This document shows positions 10,621-22,099 of a DNA stretch of 64,000 bases, piece after piece. Position 1 is the stretch's first letter. The number at the start of each line of letters is the position of its first letter. Below the pieces are notes generated by a model. That model did no database searches. It saw nothing but the letters and a program-made list of their open reading frames with translations, and was not told the DNA's origin. Both the position numbers and the translations under genes were made by a program. This DNA is from Adiantum capillus-veneris (taxonomy: Eukaryota > Streptophyta > Polypodiopsida > Polypodiales > Pteridaceae): NCBI GenBank assembly GCA_014529385.2, contig CM043962.1, positions 48,822,098 through 48,886,097 on the forward strand, given 5' to 3'.

Positions 10621-10784
10621 TCCATTCTCCGACATGAAGACAAGGTACTAAGAGGTGCTAAGACTATCCGACAATATCTTATTAAGTTTAAGAATTATCC
10701 TTTTGAAGATGCTAGATGGATGGAAAACATACAATTAAAGGATAACCTAAACCTTGTCAATGCTTACAATGCTTCCCAAGAGTA
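10621..10784 (+). pseudogene. chromodomain at the integrase C-terminus
   Basis: After stops at 10360, 10540 and 10612 in the same frame, the reading continues with ILRHEDKVLRGAKTI and YLIKFKNYPFEDARWMEN, the fold of chromovirus chromodomains (VxRxG...YLVKWKG...ATWE). It then stops at TAA. Such domains bind histone marks and steer integration. Here it is out of reach because of the upstream stops. Confidence 0.8.
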
Positions 10785-11140
10785 AGCAAATGTACAAAAT
10801 GTTAAAAATGAACAAAGTTTTTGTCTTATAAGACTCTCTTTTTCTTTATTGTGCACAAAAATGAACTAGTATGCATGCTTAGATCAAGTTTGCGGAGACG
10901 ACGTCTCCCAAACACCAAGTAGATCTTGTCACTCTACTATGGAAGATTGATAGGACTAATGTGCATACATGCTTGCGGCAGCCTCAGGCTCTCAAGCGCC
11001 AAATGGATTAGGCATCCATTGTGGAATGATGTCGTAGGGTAACATAGGGATCCTCTACCCGCTAAGTAAAAGACTAATGAATATGCTTTATCTTCTCTAC
11101 CCCATAGCCGAGGACGACTATGATTTCAAGAGAGAGGTAA
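10785..11140 (+). other. gypsy 3' untranslated region and purine tract
   Basis: Non-coding stretch ending in aagagagaggtaa (about 11128-11140), a short polypurine tract directly before the TGTCAT start of the 3' LTR. Confidence 0.6.
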
Positions 11141-12728
11141 TGTCATAATAATCAATATCTAATTCTCCTAAATGATTTTCTCATGTTAAACTGATCATTC
11201 AATATGGGGAAGTGCCAGGGGAGAAAAAGCTAGAATATTGGTTAAGCTAGCAGACCGGCCAAAGTAGGGATCCAAAGGAGGGAAAATAGGGATCCAAAGG
11301 GGGGGCCATCTGCAAAAGATCCATGTGCAACAATGGGCTTAAAAGACCCTAGGTTCAGCCCATTAAGACTTCCAAAATGCTAAGGTTCCAAAATTCAAAG
11401 GTTGTGTCCAAAGGTCAAGCATGGGGGGAATTGGATGCTTTGTGTGTCCCAAAAGTTTTTACAAATCCCTACATAGGAGGGGGCGAGCCTTGGGAGTAGG
11501 GGATGAGAGAGAAACTTGCACACACACACATAGAAGCTCCCTTTACACAAATGGAATGAGGGACACATGTCAGCTCCCTAGGCCAGATGCCCACAAGGTG
11601 TACCCAATTCCTATTGGATGGCCTTGGAGGTGGACCAATGAGAATTAGAATAGAGTAAATCTAGTTTAATTAATTTAAAAACACTTAATAAAAGAACCAA
11701 TGAGAATTAAGCTCTCTAGAAGACTATTGGACAGTCTCCCAAGGGATCCAATGAGCATTCAACAACCCAATGGCTTGCCTGATTCCTATTGGCCAGGAGG
11801 CAAAGGGGTCCAATGAGATTTTAGGTGCATTTATTAATTACATAAAGCTCTCACAAAAGTGGAAAGGGGGACACATGTCAGAAGGCTATCACTTATACTG
11901 CTTAATTATCATTGGCTAGCCCTAGGGAGGTCCAATGAGAGTGGAGCATGAGCAAATAGCAAGAGGGGTCGACCAAGAGAGAGAGGGGGCTGATTTTTGC
12001 AAGGCATTATCACACACACACTCACACAATCTCATGTGTGAAGTAAAGAAGACTCTCTCTCCTTCTCAAGATTTAATGGAAAGCTTACCACCTACTCCAA
12101 GCTTGTGAGAATGGAGGCCTACACCAACAACTCTTAGCTTTGTGATGCAAATCCAACCAAGAGCCAAGCTTCAATGCATGCTCATCTCCTCTACCATGCT
12201 AATTTCTAAGCTAAGCTATGCTAATATGAGTGATTATGTGAGGAGATGTACATCTTTCTCATAAGACTACTCCTTCTTCCTCTCAATCTACTCTCATACC
12301 CTGCTATCTCTCACCATCTTCGAAGGTGTGTGAGGTCTTGGGTCTGAGATCGGAGAGAATTGATGTTGTGTTTGATAAGTGTTTTGCTTAGTGCATGAAG
12401 CTTTCATCTTCATTGCACTAGCTAGTCTTGAAGGAACACAAAGAATTGTATTGTACAATGTCTCTCTTGATGGGAGAAACCATAATACAAAGCCTTTTGG
12501 AGGGGGGACCGGCTCCATGCAAATCCGGTCCTCAACTATTGTCAATAGCTGAATTTCTCTCTCTTTTGAAAGTATTGTTCATGCTATCTAACTAGGTGTT
12601 ATGCTTTTTTGTTGCTCTCTCCACCCAAGCACTCTTGTAATTCTCATTAGGAATCTATTGTAATGAAATGCCCACTATGTTCATGCTAATTTCCGCTACA
12701 CACAAGTTTTTAGGCCATTAAATGTTAA
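11141..12728 (+). repeat. 3' LTR of the chromovirus
   Basis: Starts TGTCATAATAATC after the purine tract and runs about 1,588 bases. Its last 630 bases match the 5' LTR. The expected final TTACA is altered and the LTR abuts an inverted LTR arm at 12,729. The region from about 11,400 to 11,990 contains short AAT(C/G)AGA-rich repeats but no gene. Confidence 0.85.
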
Positions 12729-13300
12729 AAACCCTAAGGTCTTTAAGCTCAATTAGATACACGTTGATCTTTGATAGACTATCTCCTTTTGGACCCCTAT
12801 TGAGATGTAACCATCTCGCCTCTTGGTCCCCTGCTGAGATAAGTCTAGAAGCACTTATTGCACATTGCTCTTTGGTAGAGTGTCTCCTTTTGGACCCCTA
12901 TTGAGGTGCAACCATCTCCCTTTTTTGTCCCTTGCTGAGATAGTTTTAGAAGCACATGTCTCTATTCTAACTCTTGTTCCCATTTATTCTCCCACATTAA
13001 ATGATCAGTTTAATATGAGAAAATCATTTGGGTTAGCTAGATATTAGATTTTATGACAGGTAATGTCATAAAAACTAATATCTAACTAGCCCAAATGATT
13101 TTCTCATATTGAAATGATCATTTAATGTGGGAGAATAAATGAGAAAAACGTTTAGAATATAGACATGTGCTTTTAGATTTATCTCAGTACGGGACCAAAG
13201 GCAATGGGTCCAAATGGGAGATGGTCTAGCAAAGAGCAATGCCAGCTAATGGAGCTTAAAAAACCTTAGGGTTAGCTTCATTAAATACCTCCAAAGGTTA
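12729..13300. repeat. head-to-head LTR inverted repeat
   Basis: 12729-13058 is the reverse complement of the first part of the LTR starting at 13064, separated by only 5 bases (ggtaa). The left arm also holds an internal duplication of about 115 bp (two versions of ctccttttggacccctattgag). The arms differ at scattered positions but could form a long hairpin. Confidence 0.8.
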
Positions 13301-14080
13301 ATGTTAAAAGTCTTTAGACCTAGGACCTTAGGCAAGCTAGGGCTGAACTTGAGGTGGGAACCCGGCCCAAGCTTGAGGTGCTTTTCGTGCTTGATGACTG
13401 AGGAGATGTGAGATGCTTATCGTGCTTGCTGACTAAGGTGCTTGAGGTACTTTCCATGTTTATGGGACTAGGGGCTTGAGGAGTTTGAAGTCAACAAGGT
13501 CCTACAAAGAGGGGGGAAAGCCTACAAGCTAGGGGCATGAGAGAGCACACAAAAACACACTCACTCAAGGCAAGCCCAAGCCACAAGAGGAAACAAGGAC
13601 ATATGTCAAGTTCCTCCCCACGTTGCCGTCATGGAGTGCTTGAATCCTATTGGCTAGGCTTAAAAGGGGTCCAATGAGATTTTAGTTTAATCAAACAATT
13701 ATCTAGGTATTATCAATCCCTCTCTCTCAAAGAGGTAAGGAGGACACTTGTCCAAAGACTACCCATGTTGCTTGAAATGCATTGTGCATGTGATTGGCTA
13801 GGCTTAAAGGGTTCCAATGAGCTTCAAGCTTGAGCTATAAGGAGGGGTCGACCAAAGCAAGTAAGGGGGGTGCTTGGGGGATATACTCCCTCTCACATGC
13901 ACTCACTTTCTCTCATTATCACTTTGTGAAAGGGCAAGAGTCCATCTCCTTCTCCAAGCTTGAGAAGTTGAGAGCCTACACCAACACTCTTGGCTATGGA
14001 ATGCAAATCCAACCAAGATCCATGCTTCAATGCTATGCTAGCCATCTTCTTCATCTCCATTACTATGCTACTATGCTATG

Positions 14081-15323
14081 TTAACACTTTTATGTCCTTG
14101 GACACTCTTGTGTCCTGTTAAGTGACCATTTTGCTTGAATTATTTGAAGAGTACGAAAAAGAATTTCTAGGTACTATATATCCACAAATTTGCCTTATGA
14201 GCTGAAAAAAACTTGACTTTTTTTTGGAGTATTGATCTCACGATCAACCTTACTCTTGCACAACATTTTTGAACCTAAACTGTGTGAAAAATCGCGTTCT
14301 GTTTTTGGCTTTTTTTCAATTTTTGGCAATTATATCACTCTAAACTTCATGTTTGTGAGGTTTAGATGGCTAGAGGTTAGGCCTTCATAGTTCTCAACAT
14401 GTTTTGATGCTTGTAGGGAGAGCTAAGTGTTAAAATTGAAAGTTATGACCAACTTACAAGAATTGCATAATCCTGTTTTTTTGGCCAAAATTAGCACTTT
14501 TATGATTTTTTTGGTGGGTTTCTTGATATCCAAATTCAATTTTGATTGTGTAAGTGTAATGTATAACATAAAACTAATCTTCCTTGAGTTTTGGGGGACC
14601 TAATATACTATATAGCATAGTATATGATGATGGTTGAGTTTTTTGATTGCTGAAGAATACGATACATTTTAGAGTAGCAAGTATAACTTCTCAATATTGC
14701 TAGTTTCTTAGGCCAATTGTGTGTATTTTTTAGTTAGTAACCATATCTAATCATAGACTACAAACTTGGCTAGATATTGAGTAGTTTCTATGGGTTTCTA
14801 GAGGTCATAATGCTAAACCCAGTTTTTTCATGTTTGTTGTATTTAGCACTTTATCATTGCCCCCAAGGTTCCACTTATGTATATAGTATCTGTATTGAGC
14901 GTGACTATAGAAACTTTGATGATAGGTCCGCAGAATGGCAAAAATGTAACTTTTTTGTACCTATTTTTTTTGCCCAAAAACAATTAGTGAGGAAAAAGCA
15001 ACCATATGTTTTGATCACCAACCCATTGAAGTTAACGGGGCATTTTATCTCATGTCCTACAAAAATCCTTATTTATATGCAATCAACCGTAAGAAATTGC
15101 TGTTTTTGGCAAAATGCACTGGTCCATCAACTTTGGAGGCTTGTAGTGACCAAGGGATGAGAAAACTTACAAGTTTCTCATTTTTCCATAAGTAGTAGTT
15201 CTTGAACTATAAGCTCATGAAAGGAGTTTTCAAAATGAGTGGATCTACTATGGTTTTGGAATTTTTTTCCAAAACCCTGAAAGGACACTTTTGTGTCCTG
15301 TTAGGTTACCATTCTAGTGTTAA
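14081..15323 (+). mobile_element. TTAA-flanked non-autonomous DNA element, copy A (piggyBac-like)
   Basis: The unit 14085-15319 is flanked by TTAA at 14081-14084 and 15320-15323. Its right end reads GGTTACCATTCTAGTG before TTAA, the inverted form of the ends of copy B. Its left end lacks about 20 bases, apparently lost between two ACAC repeats. Subterminal palindromes GGACACTTTTGTGTCC occur near both ends. AT-rich, no transposase frame. TTAA duplication is the hallmark of piggyBac transposases, but a TA-duplicating Tc1/mariner origin cannot be excluded because TTAA contains TA. Confidence 0.65.
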
Positions 15324-15633
15324 GCTAGGACACTACTTCTTTCTTGTATGTTACTTCTTCTTCCTCTTCCCTTCCCTCACTTCTTGCTAGCTCTCTCCAC
15401 CTTTGAAGGTGTTTGAGGTCTTGGGATTGAGGCCGGGGACAAGTTAATGCTTTGGTAAGATAGTTGAGGGCATAATCTTGGTGCATGAAGCTTTCCATCT
15501 TTATTTCACCAATGAGGTCTCAAGGAACACAGATATTGTATTGTATCAAGTCTCTCTACATGGGATAATCTATAATACAAAAGCCTTTTGGAGGAGGGAC
15601 CGGCTCCAAGTAAATCTATTCCTCAACCATTGT

Positions 15634-15638
<5 letters not shown>

Positions 15639-15700
<62 letters not shown>

Positions 15701-15718
15701 CACACACACACACACACA
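15639..15718. repeat. (CT)n-(AC)n microsatellite
   Basis: About 29 CT units followed by about 10 AC units inside the LTR, at a position occupied by only a short ctctctctc run in the 4,819-5,448 LTR. Confidence 0.95.
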
Positions 15719-15870
15719 TGTTGGTCATGCCAAGCTAATTAGGTGTGATGTTCATTTTGCTGCTTTCAATCTAGTACTCTTCTTATGCTCCTTAAAAAAC
15801 CCTCTTAAAGGAAATGTTCACTACTGTTATTTAAATTCCGCTACTATCAATGTAGTCATATTCCATTACA

Positions 15871-16483
15871 CAAGGAGGGTGGTAATCTATCCATGTCAAA
15901 ATCATGCAGCTTGAACTAAGCTATCATCTGTGCATACCAACAAGAGGTGTCTCCTTGTGAGGCAAGCTGTCAAGAAGACTCCAAAGGTAGATGGGCATAT
16001 TTGTCTCTAGAGAGATTCCATATACTGTATATGAAAAAAATGGATCTGGTAAGTGCCTCAGTGACCAATGGGGGAGTAGCGTGCTCTACACGGATAATAT
16101 CATGCAATACAGAGGCCTTGGCCCTAATCATCCGAGAAATCATAGAGACCAAAGGCCTCTCCATGCACTTTTATCCATCAGTACTGCTAGCCCGGTTATG
16201 GTGGTCCATTGATGGTCCCCCATATTTGCACCCCATAAAGCATAGCTAATGGGACCAAAGTGTTGAAAAGCACCCCAAAAAGCATAGCTGATGTGACCAA
16301 AGTGTTGAAAAGCCATAATTTTATTTGAGGTTCCTAAAACTGAACCTTCGAACACATCCTCTCCATCTTCCCTAAAGCCACATACGCTCTCGTTAGGCTA
16401 GTCTCTAATGCTCTCCTCAAAGAAAAAAAGTGGGCCACTAAAGACCACACCGAGTGTAATGGAAATGGCCTATTAACTTTGAG
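15871..16483. other. unassigned, with a 43-bp tandem duplication
   Basis: No convincing gene. 16225-16312 holds two copies of an approximately 43-bp unit (aaagcatagct..tgaccaaagtgttgaaaag). Open frames here are short and unlike anything I know. Confidence 0.4.
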
Positions 16484-16810
16484 AGTAGCGAAAATTAGAG
16501 ATAACACTTTTATGGAATTACGTTGTGAGCATAAAGGGTGAACTTAATTGATGGTAGCAACATAGACATAGCATTTAGTTAACTTGGCATGAACAATACT
16601 TCTGCAAGAGAGAGAGTTTAGAGAACATGACAACAGTTGAGGACCGGATTTATGTGGAGCCGCGATCCCCCCCTCCAATAGGCATTTGTATTTTAGTTTC
16701 TCCCATCAAGAGAGACTTGGTACAATACAATCTTTGTGTTCTTTTGACCCATGTGATGCTATGAAGATGGAAAGCTTCATGCATCACTAGCATAACACAT
16801 TAGGAGAAAT
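16484..16810 (-). repeat. gypsy-family LTR fragment, reverse orientation
   Basis: Reverse complement of the LTR 3' part: the block ttgaggaccggatttatgtggagcc and the following tctcccatcaagagagac...gaagatggaaagcttcatgc correspond to 5095-5310 read backwards. Confidence 0.75.
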
Positions 16811-17099
16811 ATGGACTTTGCATGGGCCTTGTAAGGAATCTTAATTTTTAGGGATTAAGACTAATGTTGTGTAAGGTTAAGGGGATAAGGGCATTCAAGA
16901 ATCTAGTTTTGAGTAGGCTTTTCTAGCCTTTTTTTTAGACATATGTAGGATGTGGACCTAGGAGGTCACTTTCTCTCTCTAGCTTTTTGAAAGTGAAGGG
17001 AGTAAAGGGGTGTGGCCACATCAGCAAAAACATGGGTCACTACGAGCCCAAATTTGATTTTTAAACTTACTTTTTACTTAAAATTCCCCCCCAACATAT

Positions 17100-17390
17100 A
17101 TACATATGAAAAAATCATTTTTTGATCTTTTTTTTAAACCTACAAGCATTGAAAATCCACTTTTTCAAACCCCCCCCCCCCCCCCCCCCCCCCTCCGCCC
17201 CCCCAAAAAAAAAACCTTTTTTCTATCCTCCTCTCTCCCTCCCTACCCCCTTCTCTCCTCCTTCCCCCTTCTCTTCTCCTTCTCCCTTCTCTCTCCCTCT
17301 CCCGCCCTGCTCCTTTCTCTCCTCCCATGTTCCTCCCCCTCCCTCCCCCCTCTCTCTTTTCATCCTTTGCTTCCTCACGCAACAACTGCC
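17100..17390. repeat. poly-C and C/T-rich low-complexity tract
   Basis: A run of about 30 C (17170-17202) then poly-A and about 170 bases of CCCTCT-type sequence. The Pro- or Gly-rich frames across it are composition artefacts. Confidence 0.85.
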
Positions 17391-17499
17391 ATGGTGCTCA
17401 CGGGCATCACAAATCGTATGCCTCCACCACTATGTACTCCACATAACAAAAGCATACATGTTTGCTTGTCGGTGGCGTTTGCACCGAAGTCCGCATGTG

Positions 17500-17818
17500 A
17501 GGGTGAGCAAAGGTCATCCCAGGAATGTCGTACCGTCTGGTGAGACCAATGTTGATGGTTCTTCAATATCTTGGGAGGGGAGAAGTAGGCTTGTTAGGCT
17601 ATTTCAATTGGATGTGTATGGGTGCATGGGCATCTTTGTATTCGTGGATGCACCAATGTCAAGCTCTTCAACTCAAAATAGCGGCATTACAAGAAAGTAT
17701 TGCCTCGTCAAAGAGGGAGGTTGAAACTCTCCAACATTTGCAAGAAAAGGATGTGTACATTATGAAGCTTGCCAATACCATCACATATTTTAAAGAAACA
17801 CCCCTTGGTGCAAGGTAA
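17500..17818 (+). CDS. possible host exon with coiled-coil (unrecognised)
   Basis: An open frame ending in CQALQLKIAALQESIASSK and VETLQHLQEKDVYIMKLAN, a plausible coiled coil with leucine heptads. Directly after ...cttggtgcaag comes gtaac, a possible splice donor. The TTAA element copy B lies immediately downstream, and a ttgttttgtag acceptor follows at about 19240. This could be an exon of a host gene whose intron took the insertion. No family recognised and no start codon chosen; a chance open frame is equally possible. Confidence 0.25.
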
Positions 17819-17862
17819 CAATATACTTCTTACTTTTGGTCGCGTTCTTCTTATCATAGACT

Positions 17863-19209
17863 TTAACACTAGAATGGTAACCTAACAGGACATAAAAGTG
17901 TCCTTTCAGGGTTTTGGGAAAAATTTCCAAAACCATATTAGATCCACTCATTTTGGAAAATCCTTTCATGAGCTTATAGTTCAATAACTACTACATATGG
18001 AAAAAATGAGAAACTTGTAATTTTTCTCATCCCTTGGTCACTACAAGCCTCCAAAGTTGATGGACCAGTGCATTTTGCCCAAAACAGCAATTTCTTACGG
18101 TTGATTTCATATAAATAAGAGTGGGGATTTTTGCAGGACATGAGATAAAATGCCCCGTTAACTTCAATGGGTTGGTGACCAAAACATATGGTTGCTTTTA
18201 CCTCACTATTTTTTTTTGGGCAAAAAAAAAAGGTACAAAAAAGTTGCATTTTTGCCATTCTGCGGACCTATTATCAAAGTTTCTATAGTCACGCTCAATA
18301 CAGATACTATATACATGTTTTCTTAGTTCCCTTTGGGCCTTTGGATTAAAAAGGAGCCATGGAGCATGTCAAAAGGATAATGGATCTCTTACAATTGGAA
18401 CCTTGGGGGCAATGATAAAGTGCTAAATACAGCAAACATAAAAAAACTGGGTTTAGCATTATGACCTCTAGAAACCCATAGAAACTACTCAATATCTAGC
18501 CAAGTTTGTATTCTATGATTAGATATGTTTACTACCTACAAAATACACACAATTGGCCTAAGAAACTAGCAATATTGAGAAAGTTATACTTGCTACTCTA
18601 AAATGTATCGTATTATTCAGCAATCAAAAAACTCAACCATCATCATATACTATGCTATATAGCATATTAGGTCCCCCAAAACTCAAGGAAGTTTAGATTT
18701 ATGTTATATATTACACTTACACAATCAAAATTGAATTTGGATATCAAGAAAGCCCCCCAAAAAATCATAAAAGTGCTAATTTTGGCCAAAAAACAGGATT
18801 ATGCAATTCTTGTAAATTGGTCATAACTTTCAATTTTAACACTTAGCTCTCCCTACAAGCATCAAAACATGTTGAGAACTGTGAAGGCCTAACCTCTAGC
18901 CATCTAAACCTCACAAACATGAAGTTTAGAGTGGTATAGTTACCAAAAATTGAAAAAAAAACCAAAAACAGGACCCGTTTTTTCACACAGTTTACATTCA
19001 AAAATGTTGTGCAAGAGTAAGGTTAATGGTGAGATGGATACTCCAAAAAAAATGCTAAGTTTTTTTCAGCTCATAAGGCAACTTTGTGGATATATAGCAC
19101 CTAGAAATCCATTCTCATACTCTTCAAATAATTCAAGCAAAATGGTCACTTAACAGGACACAAAAGTGTCCAAGGACATAAAAGTGTCATGTTACCATTC
19201 TAGTGTTAA
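17863..19209 (-). mobile_element. TTAA-flanked non-autonomous DNA element, copy B (piggyBac-like)
   Basis: The unit 17867-19205 is flanked by TTAA on both sides (17863-17866, 19206-19209). Both ends are intact inverted repeats beginning CACTAGAATGGTAAC, then the palindromic AACAGGACA(C/T)AAAAGTGTCC. It is the reverse complement of copy A over its whole length, with an extra segment of about 85 bases near 18315-18400. Flanks outside TTAA differ from copy A, so the two are separate insertions. No transposase is encoded, so mobility would need one supplied in trans. Confidence 0.7.
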
Positions 19210-20536
19210 AGTCTAAGGTGTTGCCTCTACTTGTTTTGTAGTGCTTGGCAGCACAAAGGTTGCTTTTGTGCACAAATAGTGAAAGTCTGTAGGTTAGAGA
19301 GGTCAAGTGTCACCACTTTTCCTCTAAAACAACCTTCTTTGTTACATCTTGCAAGTAGGTGCTTCAAATCCATGCTTATTAGAGGTGGGTAATCTCATCC
19401 TAATGCATATTTTAGGATTATTAGATGGAAATACTTGCAAATTTGTACATCATATACTTAACAAGTGTCTTTATTATACAGCTTGCAAATGTTTAATTCA
19501 TACATGTTTTTGTTTGAAGAACATGTCTCTAACGCGTCATGATACAAGGTGACCTCTTACTATGCTGGTTGAGTGGCGTTGTTTGCAAGAATGGCTCAAG
19601 GAACTGGCATAACACGAAGCTTTTACGATGACAACACACCCTTTCCTAACATAAGGGAACCTCTACCAAATATATTTTTATGTGATAGGGCACTCCATGA
19701 GCATACCATGTCATGGAATGGATGTAAGAACTATGACCGCACTGCCCCTTGGAAGTTGTTCATGAATGTATTTTGACATGTAAGAGCACTCTAGGTCTAC
19801 CATATTTTAGATTCTCTGATAAGTTAAATAAGATTTGTAGTCACTTAAGTGTAATTTGTTTTTGTTTGGTAAGATTGTACATGAGAAGGCATGATAAAGT
19901 ACAAGAGATCTTGACGGAATAAACCACGATGAGATTCCTACCATGCACTTGTGACACCATACCTCTCCTTGGGAACCCTTTGATTTCTATCGTTGTTGAA
20001 GTCCAAGGGAAGCCTATTTTAAATTTTTAGCAATATTTTTTTTTTGAAGGAAATTTTGGTTATTTTAAAGTTTGTACACAGTCTAGGAGTTCATTTTGAT
20101 TGTTTTCCTTCAGTTTCAAATTTTGACCGAGGGCACTTCTTGGAAGCCACTTTTGAAGGTGTTAGGACGAGATTTTTGGAAGTTTTATATGTTGAAAATA
20201 CAGTCCTTAACACAATAAAAAACATTGGTTCTTTGAGTATTTTAAGATTCCATGGTTTTAATGCTCGTTGGAGCCCGTAGATTAAGGAAAAAGTAAGAAA
20301 TGTTTGTTTTACATCATTTTTTAAGAAATTGCCAACTTGCACGTTGATCTTTGGAGAATCCGAGCAAGATATGATTTTTTTGTATCACAATCGAAGAGCG
20401 CGATGAGATGAACAAATTCATGTAAGACAAGCCCATACAGATTCGGAGCCGATCGGAAGCTAGAAGCTGTTGAAAACAGCCTAAAAGTTCAACATTTGTA
20501 TCATGCTCATACACAATAATTTTGCATTTTTTTCCA
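19210..20536. other. unassigned; possible scattered exons
   Basis: A short frame at 19591-19776 (MAQGTGITRSFYDDNTPFPN) ends in TGA and might be host coding or an old transposon remnant. Nothing else resembles a known domain. Confidence 0.2.
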
Positions 20537-20665
20537 TGTAAAGGCCCCCGGGGCCCCCAACAAGAGTGGCCACAAGGGCGCACAAAATGCCCATCCAAAA
20601 GCCCTAGATGGGCATTTCGCACGCCCTTGTGGCCACTCTTGTTGAGGGCTCTGGGGGCCTTTACA
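20537..20665. repeat. near-perfect 129-nt inverted repeat (hairpin)
   Basis: Two arms of about 58 bases with a loop of about 12 bases. The left arm begins tgtaaaggcccccgg and contains caacaagagtggccacaagg; the right arm is its reverse complement with only a few mismatches. Much more GC-rich than its surroundings. It could be a small foldback MITE or a young microRNA/siRNA precursor. Confidence 0.85.
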
Positions 20666-22099
20666 GGGCAAAAATTTGCAAAATCATCTAGAGATTCATA
20701 TACACTTGAGTATTTGTGTGTCTATGACACTAGAGAAGATAGTAGTACTATATGGATGGCTTTTCTAAGAGCTCCTAGAGAGTAGCTATTGGTTCAAGAT
20801 TCTACAAAATTATACTATTCTTATCAAAATCTTTTAACATGGTAGTGAAAGGTTCCTCATGGAACAAAAATAGAGTGATTTCCATCTCTGCACATGGTTG
20901 CTTGCTCATGTTCTCTGAAAAAAAGTTGACTATGTAAGTAAACAACAAATTATCTAAGCACAAAGTTATAAAGTACAAAATGATATCATTTTAATAATCT
21001 AATTGAAAACTATACAAAAAATAAATTATAAGAAAAATCTTTGATGACTCTCCATAGACAACATAACTTACTTGCATTGTGAGACTCAATCACATGCTAC
21101 ACAACTATACATAGCGCACCAAAGCCATCAACAAAATAGCACCACCCAGTGTTATGAGGTGTGAAGCTTAGACATTGAAAGCCATAAAGAGGTTTATTCT
21201 CTCCAGCATAATAAACTTAAAGATGGAGATGATGTTAAGCTTTGAATGTAAGCGACAAGGGTAGTTTTCTTACCATTCTATCTTTATGTTGGATATGAAC
21301 CCTTGCAATGTCCACGCACTATTCACACCTCCTATTGTTGTGGTATGCAAGTCATGTGAGCTCATACTTTGGCCACTTTTGAGAGTAGAGGTTTCCATGT
21401 AGTGTGAGTGAATGAAAGTAGAAGGAGTAGAATCTTGTTTCATGTTGTAATGGAGGTGAGAGAAGGGAGAGGAGCTAGCTTAGTATGAAACTATGTGGTG
21501 GGCAAGGGGAAGAGATGGGAGAGGAGCTTACTTGGTGCTACAATGGATGTGGGAGAAAGCTAGGAGAGAGATAATTTTTGACTATAGGGGGTGCATGTGG
21601 TTGTTGCAGTAAAGGAGAGCTTGGAAAAGGGTTTGTAGAGAGAGAAAATCACTTTTTAGCTATAGAATAGGTTTGGAAAGACTTTGGAGGGTGGAAAATG
21701 ATCTTTTGAATTTTTTGGATTTTTTAGTGCACGTTTTTTACTTTTGGAGGTCAAAAATACTTTTTTGACCATGAAATAGGTTTGGGGACCTTTTAAGGAG
21801 GGAAAACTTGAAATTTGATTTTTTTTAGTGTACTTTTAAATCCGGGCCAAAAAGTGGGGGAAAAGAGGTCAAAGTGGTCACCCCCCCCCCCCAATCCCTT
21901 TCCCCTAGCCACCACCCTTACCTTCTCACTACGTAAGAGGCCATTAAGAGGTGTAAAGCTACCTTGTCCCCCTACTTTTTTGAGGGTATAAAGTGTGTCC
22001 ACCACCCTCTTCCTATTGGCTGGCCTATAATTAACCTTAATCCCAAAGGGCCCCTAGAAGGTTCATAGTTTTCCTGATGAACTTTGTAAAAAACATTAA
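20666..22099. other. unassigned AT-rich sequence
   Basis: No gene, LTR or known repeat recognised. Contains a poly-C run at about 21881-21892. Confidence 0.4.

Larger units (their letters stand above)
4819..12728 (+). mobile_element. Ty3/gypsy chromovirus, degenerate
   Basis: Order: truncated 5' LTR, tRNA-Met primer site, gag with zinc knuckle, protease, RT, RNase H, integrase, chromodomain, purine tract and full 3' LTR. The domain order (integrase after RT) and the chromodomain define a chromovirus. The overlapping parts of the two LTRs differ at about 14 of 630 positions by eye, so insertion is fairly recent. Even so, coding is broken by two TGAs in gag, frame changes near 7515, 7960, 9366 and 9718, and stops at 10360, 10540 and 10612. 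No target duplication can be found because the 5' end is missing. Confidence 0.9.
13064..15870 (+). mobile_element. second gypsy-family LTR, probably solo, interrupted by a TTAA element
   Basis: Starts TGTCATAAAAAC and resembles the chromovirus LTR throughout (for example the gcctacaccaacactcttggctatgg block near 13970 and the gaggtcttggg block near 15415). Ends ccattaca at 15870. Without the inserted 1.24-kb unit it is about 1.57 kb, close to the 1.59-kb LTR at 11141. No primer site follows, so it is a solo or truncated LTR. It lacks a matching 5-bp duplication. Confidence 0.7.

Noticed and set aside
12294-12545. Small - strand protein at 12.3-12.5 kb, repeated at 5.0-5.3 kb
   Set aside because: The two copies are the same part of the gypsy LTR; conservation reflects LTR identity.
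15947-16249. Open frames near 16 kb as genes
   Set aside because: Competing frames on both strands, no known motif, and a neighbouring 43-bp tandem duplication. No support.
17106-17724. Proline-rich or glycine-rich proteins near 17.1-17.4 kb
   Set aside because: The composition comes from a poly-C and CCCTCT tract, and all frames look equally biased.
14085-19205. CACTA (En/Spm) elements, because ends read CACTA...TAGTG
   Set aside because: CACTA elements duplicate 3 bp. Here the flanks are TAA on one side and TTA on the other, which are not direct copies, whereas TTAA fits all four ends.
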